Shown piece after piece: positions 1 to 31,801 of a DNA stretch of 64,000 bases. Made by a program: the position numbers and the translations under genes. The DNA is from Glandiceps talaboti (taxonomy: Eukaryota; Hemichordata; Enteropneusta; Spengelidae), in contig NC_135552.1 in NCBI RefSeq assembly GCF_964340395.1, positions 11,579,694-11,643,693 on the forward strand. The letters run 5' to 3'. Position 1 is the stretch's first letter. Every line of letters starts with the position of its first letter. The notes under the pieces are model-generated. The model saw only the letters and a list, made by a program, of their open reading frames with translations, did not search any database and had not been told where the DNA came from.

Positions 1-17983
<17,983 letters not shown>

Positions 17984-18100
17984 GGGGACAAATAGTGCTG
18001 AAGAGAAGAGAAGGAAATATGTCATATTTATCAGTATTAACAGTGTTTAATGTGCACTGTGTGAACAATACTTTAATTTGCAATGACTGAACAGGTTAGA
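17984..18100 (+). other. Start of polycystin 3' UTR
   Basis: Follows the TGA stop at 17981-17983. The transcript end is uncertain; one candidate polyadenylation signal is AATAAA at 21937-21942, which would give a 3' UTR of about 4 kb. Confidence 0.4.
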
Positions 18101-18428
18101 GGAAATATCCAGCCAGACTTATTTCTGCCTTTAGTACACTTGTATTGATTACTGCTATCAATTTAAAGGAAAAGTCCAGTCAGACTTATTTCTGTCTTTA
18201 GTACACTTGTATTGATTACTGCTATCAATTTAAAGGAAAAGTCCAGTCAGACTTATTTCTGTCTTTAGTACACTTGTATTGATTACTGCTATCAATTTAA
18301 AGGAAAAGTCCAGTCAGACTTATTTCTGTCTTTAGTACACTTGTATTGATTACTGCTATCAATTTAAAGGAAAAGTCCAGTCAGACTTATTTCTGTCTTT
18401 AGTACACTTGTATTGATTACTGCTATCA
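18101..18428. repeat. 67-bp minisatellite, about five copies
   Basis: The unit contains AAAGGAAAAGTCCAGTCAGA and CTTTAGTACACTTGTATTGA. Spacing is exactly 67 bp (18121, 18188, 18255). The inner copies are almost identical, so the array is young. It starts about 120 bp past the polycystin stop codon. Confidence 0.9.
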
Positions 18429-19698
18429 ACTTAACATCTTAAAGAAAATGACATTTATGGAAGTATAGAAGATTGCCCCATGATCGTGTAGTAAACATTT
18501 TTACATGACGAGTTGATTGTTTGGGAGATTTACATGCTGAAGTTTAAAATCACTCTCCAAACATTATTGTATTTACCAGATAATATTTAAAAAAAAAAGA
18601 GACTGGCTTTAATATTATATTGATATGTCCACTGTCCACTGTCCACTCTCACATTGTGTGCTAGGAGTTATTTATTCTTCCTTCACACAATGTGATGTAT
18701 TTCAATAAGGGGGATATCACTCGTTATTTATTTGCAATATTGTTCTTAGAATTTCATCACCTCAGGACCATTTATATTAGCTTTAAAAAACAGTATTGTG
18801 TTGGATATCCTTTCAAAATTATAATCAAAATTATTATCAGCGTCCATTTTGAACACTGTTTAATTTGTACAAAATTTTTTTTTTGTATTACTTGTGTATC
18901 GGAAGAAAACTTCCAGCATAGACCCTAGTGGCTGCTTGACATTCAGAGTCTTCCGTTTAGGTCAAAGGTCAAGGGTCATATTGAACTGGATATCTCTGAA
19001 AAAATCATTTTTGTAATTTGGAGAAAAATGATGTTGAAATTAATCAATGGTAATTTTTGTGTGTGAAATTGTCGAAGAAAGGCAAGTAAATCTACGGTTT
19101 AATAAATCCACATGTAGAGTACAGCTTGGTGTAGTATATTGCCAGACAGTGAACATAATATGAAAAAAATATATACAAATATATTTTGATATTATGAAAT
19201 GACAATGCGATGGATTTCAAAGTATAGCAAATTAGGTGATCAATTATGAAGATAACATTTGATAATAAGAGTATATAATCAAAGATATGGTAAATTTGAA
19301 CTGTTGGTTTTTTGTAACGTCCTATTTTGGTACGATATGGAGTTAGATTTCAAAGAACTGATTGGTCTGGATAGCTATGAAATGTACATGTATTATAAAT
19401 TCCAATTATAAATTAGTGCCACAAAACAAGCATAAAAATGAGAAGGGGGTTGAATATGAACAGTCGCAGGGCAAAGTGCTACATCTTGCACCTCACCACA
19501 AAAGGATAAGTGATATATCTAGGATTTGGAAAAAAAGAAAGATGAAGTGCTACATCTAGCACTTTGCCACAGTAAATGACAAAATACTTGATAGTCCATA
19601 AATACTGAAGTGCCTTCAACAGCCAGTCATACATTGATGTAGTGTTTTATATGTTATTTCATGTACACGACATGCTCCACAGTAGTGAAGTAGTGCTA
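18429..19698. other. Intergenic or 3' UTR sequence, no gene seen
   Basis: AT-rich sequence without supportable exons, apart from the DR1 cluster noted separately. Confidence 0.5.
18959..18978 (+). promoter_or_regulatory. Triple DR1-type nuclear receptor half-sites
   Basis: AGGTCA-A-AGGTCA-A-GGGTCA: three hexamers, each separated by one base. This matches the DR1 arrangement bound by HNF4, RXR and PPAR-type receptors. Function here is inferred only; it lies about 1 kb 3' of the polycystin stop. Confidence 0.4.
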
Positions 19699-19745
19699 CA
19701 CACACACACACGCACGCACGCACGCACGCACGCACACGCACACAT

Positions 19746-19812
<67 letters not shown>
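19699..19812. repeat. (CA)n microsatellite
   Basis: CA/CGCA dinucleotide array; the overlapping frames are low complexity. Confidence 0.95.
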
Positions 19813-20829
19813 TGTATGTGTATATACTAAATCTAGTACTTTGCCATAAACAATGAAGTGCTAATCTCACACTTTTCCCCACAACTGTTTGTTTTTCGAC
19901 CCCCTCCCACCTTTGTTACCTGGGAAAAATCTTAGAAAATGAACACTTGTACAGTATGTATCACAAATGTAAGCATATGTCTTGTTGTTCAGCCCTATTA
20001 GATTTGTTAGCTTATAGTGTGGCATAAATCTATGTATCGTACAGACTCAAAGTGCAGCTGGTTATGAAACTTCATATCACCTTACTCCATGACATTACTT
20101 TTCAGATCTCATATCAAATCAGATTTGAAAATCCACTCTCTGTATTGTCAAAAAACATCACACTTCACTGAGTCATAAATGTAGGTCAGTTTATGTGTGA
20201 AACTATGTTCAGATGCAATTGATTTTATAGTTCAGTATGAAGAATACAGTGACCTATCTTTCCCCATGGTATGGCAACCTAATTTTTATACGTAGATTCA
20301 AGAATTCTTCTTCTTTTCGACTCAATTTCTATTCTTTGAAATTGTCTTTTGGAGCACAAGGTATATTTTTGTAGACAAAGTCGACGTGACACATACAAGG
20401 TAACTGTCTTGCTTTAAAGTTTATATATAATTTTAGTTGTAATGTTAGACTGTACTGGAATGCCAGTTAATTCCAATCAAGATGTGATGTTTTAGTAACT
20501 GGACAGAAACACGTGGTGTTACATTTTGAGATGTGTACAGAGTTAGTTTGAATCGCCAGGCAGCTTCTTATGGCAGGGTAGTCTTTTCAAACATGGTGTC
20601 TTTTAAAAATGGGATTTTTTATGAGTACAAATAGTGAATCACATACAGGGTTCATTTTTACACGTATTTCAAATGTTAACAGATAACCTCGAGAAATAAA
20701 TCATGTCAAAACTCTGAAAAGCTTGGAAGATCAGGACTCCATTCCACTATTAAACCACTGATTTGGGTATTATAAGACTCTACATGCAAAATGAATGTTT
20801 GAAATTAGTTGAAAATCATCATGAAATAT

Positions 20830-21475
20830 GACAGTGATGTCCTTAGTTTTGACACAGACAAACTTGTCTGTGGTTTTGACAAGCTAAGATTGCCACAAAC
20901 TAAGACAGACAAATAGACTATTATTGTGAATCACCCTGTAATAAAGATAGTGTGAAAATTGTACATTGGAAGTCTACACAAGCGAAACATTGTATGTGTC
21001 TTTCTATACACTGAACCATTCTACACTGTGTGAGTGTATTAACTCATGTCCATTGAAAGATCAATGTCAATATCTCACATATTATAGTTTTAGTGTGTCA
21101 CTGTCTTATCTTGTCAAAAATGATCTCGCCAGAATAATATTACTCTGGTAATAGAGTCTTCGATTTACTGAAGGTAGACACATACTAAAAGTATTGTCGC
21201 AATATGTTAAAACAGCAGTGATAAGCTATTGATATTCTCAGTAGGGAGGCATCCCAAACTTTTTAATGACTAGAGTTCCATAAACTTGCAGTGTACGGTT
21301 GTAGTACTTCCAATGTTTACAATATCTTGATCACAGGGTGAATTAGAATTGCACAACAAAGGAACCGCCATCACCCACTTGTGTAATCTACCACATTGAA
21401 GAAGGATATATTTAGTTTGTGTCTATCTTAGTAAACCGAAGGCTTGATTACCGGAGTTGTAATATAGATAGTTAC
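20830..21475. repeat. Inverted pair of a dispersed repeat
   Basis: 20925-20975 matches the forward sequence AATCACCCTGTAAT...TTGGAAGTC, also seen at 63424-63465. 21230-21475 matches the same family in reverse (CACTTGTGTAATCTACCACATTGAAGA and TAGGGAGGCATC). Two further copies lie at 63300-63545 and 63545-63830. Confidence 0.65.
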
Positions 21476-21936
21476 ACCTGGAATACGTGTATAATGAAAA
21501 CTTCTAGACTGTATATGGTGTTCTTCTTGACACCATGCTTCGATCCAGACATAAAAGCCTGCCTACAAGTGCATTCCAGATAACCATATATAGCATGTGA
21601 TGCAGTCAGTGCAGTAGCTTCAATATTCAATAAATGAGACAGTTTTAATGTCTTACTTTCTTTTGATGTGTTTTTCATATATTGTACATATGTATTTATT
21701 ACAGAAAAATGTTTTATTTTTACATCACAACTTATAACTGTTGTAGGCTTTAGGTATTTTATTTTTGTGTAAAGTATTTTTTTGTTTCCCTTACAATGTA
21801 TTCGTCCAAGTGTTGTTATTAAAAATACAACTGTATGTGTCTGTTGTGTACAGACTAAAAATGGTAGCTTTTTATCCCGATTCTGGGATTTTACACTTTA
21901 TACATCGAAACACTGTAAGTTTTATATACTTTTATG

Positions 21937-21942
21937 AATAAA
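21937..21942 (+). terminator. Candidate polyadenylation signal
   Basis: AATAAA on the + strand, about 4 kb after the polycystin stop. Other AATAAA hexamers occur earlier (around 20695 and 21629), so its use is uncertain. Confidence 0.3.
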
Positions 21943-22557
21943 GTTATTATATAAATGAAGTAAGGATTGTCAAAGTGTTTGAATCTACTTATGGGACAGT
22001 GTCTATGTTGTCCTGCTGGGGAACCAGTATTGTCAAATCTGTGTTGTTGTCTCTCTTAAGTTTTTACATAAAGTTATACTATTATAGTTGCATTAATGTT
22101 TGAAATTGTTGAACTGAAATATTTTCTTTGTACATTTGTAGTTTTGATTCGCTTTGTACTTCGTGGACAATTGCAGAAAAAATGGAAAGTAATTGTGTAT
22201 GCTATGAGATCAGTATCCAAGACCACATTTCAGTCCTCATTCATAGTTTATCATATGGTACTTCTTTCAAGAAACGACTACATGCTAGTAAGGCACACAA
22301 AAAATAATTGTGTGTTTCTGATAACAAGGCCTCAGAAAATAGGGTAGATAGGTTGGGATTTTATTTTATCTTAGCTTTTTAATTGTTTTTATTTTTTGAA
22401 AAATATTGCTTCGACCCAAAAAAAAAAAAAAAATGTCATTTAGAATACCCCTTCTGTGATAGTTTGATGAAATATGTACAGACATCACTGGGGAAAGAAA
22501 ACGGACATGTTATGTATGAAGATCAAGAAGACAGAATTTTTTATCTTTTTGATTTGG
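21943..22557. other. Intergenic, no gene seen
   Basis: AT-rich, with a poly(A) tract at about 22420-22435. No supportable exon. Confidence 0.5.
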
Positions 22558-23013
22558 ATATGATCACATCATATAAGTGCAGCACACACTACTACAATTG
22601 TATGATCACATTATATCGGTGCAGCACATACTACTACAGTTGTATGATCACATCAGTGCAGCACTTACTACTACAGTTGTATGATCACATCACATCAGTG
22701 CAGCACACACTACTACAGTTGTATGATCACATCACATCAGTGCAGCACATACTACTACAGTTGTATGATCACGTCAGTGCAGCACTTACTACTACAGTTG
22801 TATGATCACATATCAGTGCAGCACACACTACTACAGTTGTATGATCACATCACATCAGTGCAGCACACAGTACAGTTGTATGATCACATCAGTGCAGCAC
22901 ACACTACTACAGTTGTATGATCACATATCAGTGCAGTACATACATGCACTACTACAGTTGTATGATCACATCACATCAGTGCAGCACACACTACTACAGT
23001 TGTATGATCACAT
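22558..23013. repeat. Minisatellite of 36-48-bp units
   Basis: About eleven units of TGTATGATCACATCA...GTGCAGCACA...CTACTACAGT, differing by insertion of a CACATCA segment. Several reading frames stay open across it because unit lengths are often multiples of three; I do not regard them as genes. Confidence 0.9.
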
Positions 23014-23644
23014 ACCAGTCAGAATGTCAAATGGAATGCTATAGAATACACAAACCAGTCAATATTTATATTCTTGTTGATAACATTAACTTTTATTGAA
23101 TAGAACTCACAGGTATCTCACCTCTATAAGTTAAATCATCAAATTACATTTTATACACCAACTCACCCTCCATACTTTCTCCTTTTCAGTAAGCCAAGAA
23201 TAATCATGAAATCAAATAAGCTGAATATTATCATCTTCAAAAAACTTGTACATTTCTGACTGAGACACTGGAAATATTTAATAGGCAACTGTTTAAATGT
23301 TTACAAAATAAGAGAATATCATTTTTATACAAACTGTGCAGGATCAAAATTTCACTAACACTGTTAGGAGTGGACAGCTATTAAAAGTGCAAGTTTTGAT
23401 GCATTTACACACAGCATATCGCATAGACTGTAAAAATAGTCCTTGGGTATTATTGTGCATGGTTCTGCTCACCAAGACGAGGTAAGCACAACATGTGCAG
23501 CACTGCCACGACAATAAAAATAAATCATTCATGTACAAACTACACTGAATATTTCTTTAGATATAAATTATGAAGGCAAAACTGAAGTCAATATTCAAAA
23601 TATAATATTTCAAACATATAAAGTAAAATGTACCCTTATAAATT

Positions 23645-23772
23645 GTGTGTGTGTGACTGTGTGTGTGTGTTTGTGTGTGTGACTGTGTGAGTGTGTGACT
23701 GTGTGAGTGTGACTGTGTGACTGTGTGTGACTGTGACTGTGTTTGTGTGTCTGTGTGTGTGTGTGTGTGTAT
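23645..23772. repeat. (GTGTGACT)n/(GT)n microsatellite
   Basis: GT-rich array with interspersed GACT. Confidence 0.9.
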
Positions 23773-24159
23773 TACTCAAATGCAATGTTGTACACATTGG
23801 GTACCTGGTGCACATGTGAAAACTTACTGCCGCAGCACATACAAGCAAAGTGAACTACAGGCAATGCTTACTACATGTGCAAAGCTAGCCTGAAAGAGCA
23901 AGGGCCAAGGCGTTTCTTCCGCTTGTGGAGTAGTGACTGGTTACATATACGGACCAACGGCTGGACCTTTCAGACTAGTGCAAAGCAAGTTTTATGTATT
24001 TGAACAGAAACTATGGCAGTTATTTTGGGGGTTGGTTTGTCGCAACAACTGGTGTCTGCATATTTTGCAGTTCTTGAAACTGACATTATGTTTATAATTT
24101 ATTCATGAGCTATGCTTGGTATCACTATTTATTCTCCAATATTTGTCTTCATTCAACTG

Positions 24160-24279
24160 GAAAATACTTAGTCTGTAAGGTACGCCAGGACGGGGCACCC
24201 TGACACATCGGCCAACCCGTGTGAGAGGAGGCTGGTGAGGGCGAAACATCACGACGTATCTTACAGTCTAGAAAATACT
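24160..24279. mobile_element. 102-bp MITE with 9-bp target duplication
   Basis: The element 24169-24270 begins TAGTCTGTAAGGTACG and ends CGTATCTTACAGTCTA, near-perfect inverted repeats. The direct repeat GAAAATACT lies flush on both sides (24160-24168 and 24271-24279). A 9-bp duplication suggests mobilisation by a Mutator-like transposase. Related copy at 15607-15713. Confidence 0.8.
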
Positions 24280-25159
24280 GTGATGTAAGCCTGGGTTTTA
24301 TCACTACTACATTACTCATATTTTCCTCTGTTGAAAAAAAGAAAAATACTGGAGAATAATACATAAATTTACTTTGTTGGTGTACGCATCAACAAAAAGA
24401 TTCCACACGTGCTTCAGCCAACCAGTATGCAATCTCTGGTAAAATTCTTGTCAACAGACAGAATTGCATCAAAAAAAGACTAAACATGTAGAAAATATTG
24501 AAATCAGAAGTTATACAAACAAGGCAGTGACTGTTGTTTCCCTGATAGTGGCAAAATATTGCTAAAAAATAATACAATACAAAATATCACAATTCCAATT
24601 ATAAAGTTTCATAAGTCTTAAATATATTCATGGGACATACAATTAATTTCTTTTTTAATGATATGATTGATGTATAGTGCCATCTAGATTAAAACTGTCC
24701 CTGCTGTGATAATAACATCTATAAATTATCCATTATATTTATATATATCACTACAGTATCAAAACTACTGTATCAAATTCACTACGGCTCCTCTGGGTGC
24801 ATCTCAGACGGTGCATAAAAGGGGCCTGTGATTTTATAAAGATGACATGCACAGTTCAAGTAACTGAGTACATAATCCATGGCCAAACATCAAACAGTTG
24901 GTATGATTTTATGCTAGCATCATCTGGTTATTGGCAAACTACATATTATCACATATGTGCCAGAGATTACTTGCACTTGTGTGCTAATGAATACTACTGG
25001 TATTTTCACTGCAGTGCAATACTGAAAACATTATTGCATACCTGCATGCAAATGAGGTTGCAACTGTTCGCTACACACAAAATTGTGCTGTACGATTTTT
25101 ATGGAAATTTACTGTTTCAGATAAACATGTCTGTGTAATAATAACAGAACCCTTGTGCT
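24280..25159. other. Intergenic, no gene seen
   Basis: AT-rich; no frame with recognisable homology. Confidence 0.5.
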
Positions 25160-25275
25160 TGCAGTGTTTTCTGCTGCACTTTCACGAGGTATGCTCATGA
25201 AAGTACGGGCACAGAGAACACTGCAAGTACTTATGCAAATACCCCGAGTACACCACACTAGCACTCACGTGTCAT
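25160..25275 (+). repeat. Dispersed repeat, forward copy
   Basis: Contains TTTTCTGCTGCACTTTCAC, an ACTGCAAGTACTTATGCAAA block, and GAGTACACCACACTAGCACT. The same sequence occurs reversed at 34562-34642. Confidence 0.65.
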
Positions 25276-25357
25276 GGGGTTCTGTTGTATTCTTACTTTT
25301 TTCAATAAGCAACATATCAAAATGAAATTTCAATTTTTGAATATAATTTTTTTTTCT

Positions 25358-25363
25358 TTTATT
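25358..25363 (-). terminator. Candidate KAT5 polyadenylation signal
   Basis: TTTATT on the plus strand reads AATAAA on the minus strand, about 290 bases past the KAT5 stop codon. Confidence 0.45.
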
Positions 25364-25650
25364 CGGTCCCTTTCCCTATTTGAATGTACTCTACATGGTA
25401 GTGTTTTTGTTCAGGGTGGTATTAAAGTAGGTCAACTTAACCTGAGTTTCCAAGTCCCTCCTTCTGTTATCGGGGTTACCAAACCCTTACCAAAAACACT
25501 GCAGCCTAATTTTTTCTACTAAGCATATATCCTAAAACAGACTTCTGAAATATTGTAGACATTGATGTCCCAAAACTTTTACAGAGTCAACAGACAACAT
25601 ATTGGTCTGCTATCATGTGAATGGATACAGTTCATATCAATTGGCAGGCT

Positions 25651-27744
<2,094 letters not shown>

Positions 27745-28305
27745 AATGTATTAATCGCCATCTTAGTTTCCGTACGGCGACAATCTCAAGTTAAGTACCC
27801 GGAAGAGAGTCATTCTCAGCCATACGTTACAGTGGTAACACTCGTTCATGTTCGGTTACCTTTCACAAAGAAAACACAACGAAATGCTTGAAATGATCTT
27901 TTTTTTTATTTCTTTTCATCACAACAACAAAATCTGCGTGATTGATCAAAAGTGTTGTAAACTAAACCAGAAAGAATTATCGGACTGGCTAAACTTCCCG
28001 ATGAACTGGAGTAAGGTCCTACTACTTCCAAGTAAGCCTCGATAGTACTATAGTACGTGAGAAAATCGTCTCAAACTAGCGATACAACTTTCAAAATATA
28101 ACTTGACATGTCTTCATTTGTTAGAGTTATACAATTCAAGACGGGTTTTCACTCGAAAACAACAATTCTGTGAATAATGACACTCTGAACGCAGCGATTT
28201 CTCGGACGATGTTACCACTGTAACGTATGGCTGACAACGACTTGCTTCCGGGTTAGTCCCTCGTGCATACGGGTGGATTGTCGGCGATTAACACATACAT
28301 CGTCT
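27745..28305. mobile_element. Inverted-repeat element (~560 bp)
   Basis: Imperfect arms of about 100 bp (27745-27845 and 28205-28305). The inner 20-base core CAGCCATACGTTACAGTGGT is identical in both. Each arm also has an ETS-like CCGGAAG. The unit could be a MITE or a symmetric regulatory region. Confidence 0.6.
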
Positions 28306-29159
28306 GATATTTTAATTCACAGTGTTTCTTGTGACCGGCGCCTGTCAGCAGACTCTGCCATTTTTTTCATCATTCCATTGTATTTAAACCTTGTACTTGA
28401 CATTTCGCAATATTTATAATTCTCAACAAAATACCTCAACATGCCTCACTTCGCTCGTACTCAAAGCAGCCCCTGCGCGGTATGATCACTGACACTGATG
28501 ACATGATGAGAGAGAACCTTTTCGGATTTACATGTAAAACGGGGAAAGATACGCAAAACATAATGCAAAGTCTAAAGCCAAATTAAAGTTGTAATTATTT
28601 TAATTATTTTTACTTGCCAAATATTTGCATTTTGGAAAGGCAAGACACGTTCATGTCGTTTAACTTTACATGTGAACTGTCGGCCATAACTTCAACCGCA
28701 TGTCTGGCATGCCCTTCCTTACGCAAGTTGTCTGAATTCTGGTTCACTGTCATTCCAAATTGCACGACAATATAGAATTAACCACAAGTTACATGTTATC
28801 TGAAAACATCACACTTTTATAGTGGGTCTGAAGTGTGATTTTAGTGAGTACCAAGAACGTCCTGTGTTGATACTCAAGATGCTTGCTGTGGAAAATCGCT
28901 CGGTCAAATGAGGTCACCTTCAGCTTCTGGTCGAATCAGGATAGAGTATGCAAATGAGGATGTTGCGGACTGATTTGAAGTTTACAACCCTGTTTCGAAC
29001 AAACGCTTGTCATTTGGGCGCCCAATGCGTAGAATTATGACTATAGCACATATTACATCGTTTGTTTGACGTCAATAGTGTCTTTTGAAAAGTGGCAGTT
29101 TACTTAAAGTCTCGTCGACTGATTTCCAATATGGCGTCGGTCATTATGCTCATTAACAT
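28306..29159. other. Intergenic, no gene seen
   Basis: Contains GCCTGTCAGCAGACTC at about 28345-28362, which recurs at about 51882-51897. No supportable exon. Confidence 0.45.
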
Positions 29160-29575
29160 ATTCATTTTTTTTTCAAATTACAAAAAAAAAATCATAAAAA
29201 ATAAAAATGAGGATGTGCTGACTTGAAATTAACAAATCTGAGTAAGCTACCCCCTGCGCATCAACACGCCAGATATCAAAGCAATCTAATAAGAGGTTTT
29301 CAAGGAGTTGATGAAAATGACATTTTATGAAAAAAAATCATAAAAAATTGAAAATGGCACAGATCAACTTGGCATGAACAAATCTGAATAGCCTCCCCCC
29401 AGGGAACATGCACACCAAATATCGAAGAATTCCGACTGTCACTTCCGGAGTAGATAGTAAAAATATAAAAGTTTGACGGACACCTATGATTCACTCTACT
29501 CTCTATACCTCAATACCCACCTATACCTAAAGCTACGCTTTCAGCTTTCGCTGACAGCGGAGCTAAAAATACATA
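29160..29575 (+). repeat. SINE-like dispersed repeat with internal duplication
   Basis: Two diverged units of about 150 bp share AAATCATAAAAAAT and an ACAAATCTGA(G/A)TA block. They are followed by CTTTCGCTGACAGCGGAGCT, whose reverse resembles 27256-27300. I read it as a non-autonomous retroelement. Confidence 0.45.
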
Positions 29576-31560
29576 AAACATCACAAATATACTCCTATAA
29601 TTGTTAAAACTCTTTTTCTATGCTATTCCTGGTTATTCTTATAAAAGTCACCGGTTAAAAAGTTGACAAAAGTGCGTGCCCTCAATCAGTCAACTTTTCA
29701 CCCCTCAAAATAAATGGTCTGTGCCAACGTAACACAGTTAGGGTTAGGGCTTTCAATGCATCAAAACTTTGGTATTTGAGATTTCACCATTGAGAATGGC
29801 CCTTTTCTAACAACCATACATTAGATTGTTAATAACTGCTACTGAAATAAGCTAAGGTTATTCGCTGCACACTTTCTAGTTATTAAAATACAAATAAAAC
29901 GTCCAAGTGCCTAACTGTTTCCTCAGTGATCATCCGCCATTTTGAATTTCTTGCGTTACTATGTAATCATTATTGTGGCGTCGTTTCCTCTTTTGTGGGC
30001 GTTCATGACATCGTGGTAGTAAACCTTACCTTTTCACATACTCTGAAAAGTGTTTCGTGGTCTTTCTATACACAAGACTGGCGAAAGAACGGGATTTATA
30101 GTGTGTCCTATATACAGTTACTCCTTGCCGATCTCGAACTTTCGAGCGACATGATCTAGCCAGAGAGGGCGCTAGTTAACAACCAAAATAACGCCCTCTT
30201 GCCGTCATAATTCACCATGACCTTGGGAGCGAGCGATCCTTGGAGCACTGTAAATTTTTCTTCGACATTGACAACTCACACCATGTAGGACATTTCAACT
30301 CACCATTGAATTGAGTTTTGCAAAGGGCAATTGGAAGAAAATAAATAACTTTTAGGGCGAACTGCAACATGCGATTACATATTTGTAAAAAAAATAAGCT
30401 TATGTTATAAAAGGCCAGGGTTTCAATGCCAGGCTATTATCTTATCAGTGGAGCCGTGAGGATTACACAGGATTATTTTTTTTGTTATGGGTCAATTTTT
30501 CTATAGCTTTGTAAGACAACTGTTTCTCACACCTACTGTTCAATCCTTTTTCAAATTGGACCTTTCAGCTTTATGTATTTTGAGGTCTGCACCCGGGCCG
30601 GGTCTGCACATATATCCGATTCGGTGTTTCAGTATTTATCATCTGATAAACAAAGTCAAAGTGAAAGATTGTTATTGAGTGATGTGGGCATAGAGCTTGT
30701 GATGATGCTATTTTTTCTTTCTGGTCAAAATTTTTTCATCAACACGTTTTACCTGTAGGGATCAACATGCTGACTTATTTACTAGTTTTATCCATTCGAA
30801 TTTATAAAGATGAAACAGTGTCCGCTTTTTTATGAAACATATTTAAGTAAGGCTGACGTTATGTCTGTCATCGACGTTTGAACTTCTCAATATTTCTTTA
30901 GTGTGAGACCTCGGATATAGCGGAACTTCTCTGTAAAGCTTGACATAAAACCCTTCATTTACGTAGCATATGCACCGTATCCCGGGATTCCGGATTCAGC
31001 CTCAGGGGTTTCCATGCTACCCTTCATTTGGGCAACTGTTTGTCATGAAATTTCTCTGATTAAAGTCACGCCATTCTCTGACTACTCATTCTCATCAACA
31101 GATATCAAATATCAGGATAGAAATAAGTTTAAAGTTAAAAGTTTAAATTTAGAATAGTTCGGAATAATTTTGAATATAATTAACACTTTATTTTGGTGAC
31201 GGACCCACTTGGTATAACCGTTTATGTATTAGTTTCACTATTAAACACATCCATGGTATAACCCATAACTTCCATTAACGTAGGTGTGGAAATATGCGCT
31301 CCAAGAACTTCGACCCGACTTCGGACCCCCCCCCCCCCCGTGCTGGCTGTGTGTCGGGGCTCTCGCCCGGGAAGGGGCCGGGGGGAGGGGACAAGTCCAC
31401 GGAAGTGCAAATTTCCACGACTACCAATGCTGATATAATAGCTAGTTCTGGATATAGTCTTTGTGTACGTAGGTTGTGATGACTGGGGATGAGGTGGGAG
31501 TTGTGACAGGTATGTGCATTGCAGTTATAGGTATGCCCTCCCCCCTCTCCCGTGGATCAG
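29576..31560. other. Intergenic, no gene seen
   Basis: Contains an AGAGGGCGC/AACGCCCTCT inverted pair at about 30163-30198 and a C-run with GC-rich sequence at 31327-31390. No supportable coding exon. Confidence 0.45.
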
Positions 31561-31596
31561 CCCAAGTAAATTACGTAATGTTGAAGGTAGTGAAAA

Positions 31597-31623
31597 GTCA
31601 CCTGATTGATTAGGTCACATGAT
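31597..31623 (+). promoter_or_regulatory. Two CLEAR-like E-boxes upstream of arylsulfatase A
   Basis: GTCACCTGAT (31597-31606) and GTCACATGAT (31614-31623) each differ by two bases from the palindromic CLEAR element GTCACGTGAC bound by TFEB/MITF factors at lysosomal genes. They lie about 180-200 bp before the ATG of a lysosomal enzyme, where such sites are expected. Function is inferred. Confidence 0.45.
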
Positions 31624-31801
31624 CCAGGAAGTTCGGGCAGCAGACGAGCACTTCTTGGAGTGACGCCTCGTTGCGCTCTCGATAGTGGCATAAGGCAAAA
31701 CAATACACGTTTGTAGCTTTATAATTGTATGCTTGTGGATGTAGTGTACTGATACGACCTAGATCTGTATCCGTTAGCGAGTTGATTACGGCGGTGCAAA
31801 C

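Noticed and set aside
22558-23013. CRISPR-like regular repeats
   Set aside because: Units are contiguous with no unique spacers, and the DNA is eukaryotic.
22383-23099. Repeat-protein-like frames (YYSCMITSHQCST units)
   Set aside because: They arise from the minisatellite in several frames at once; no start context or homology.
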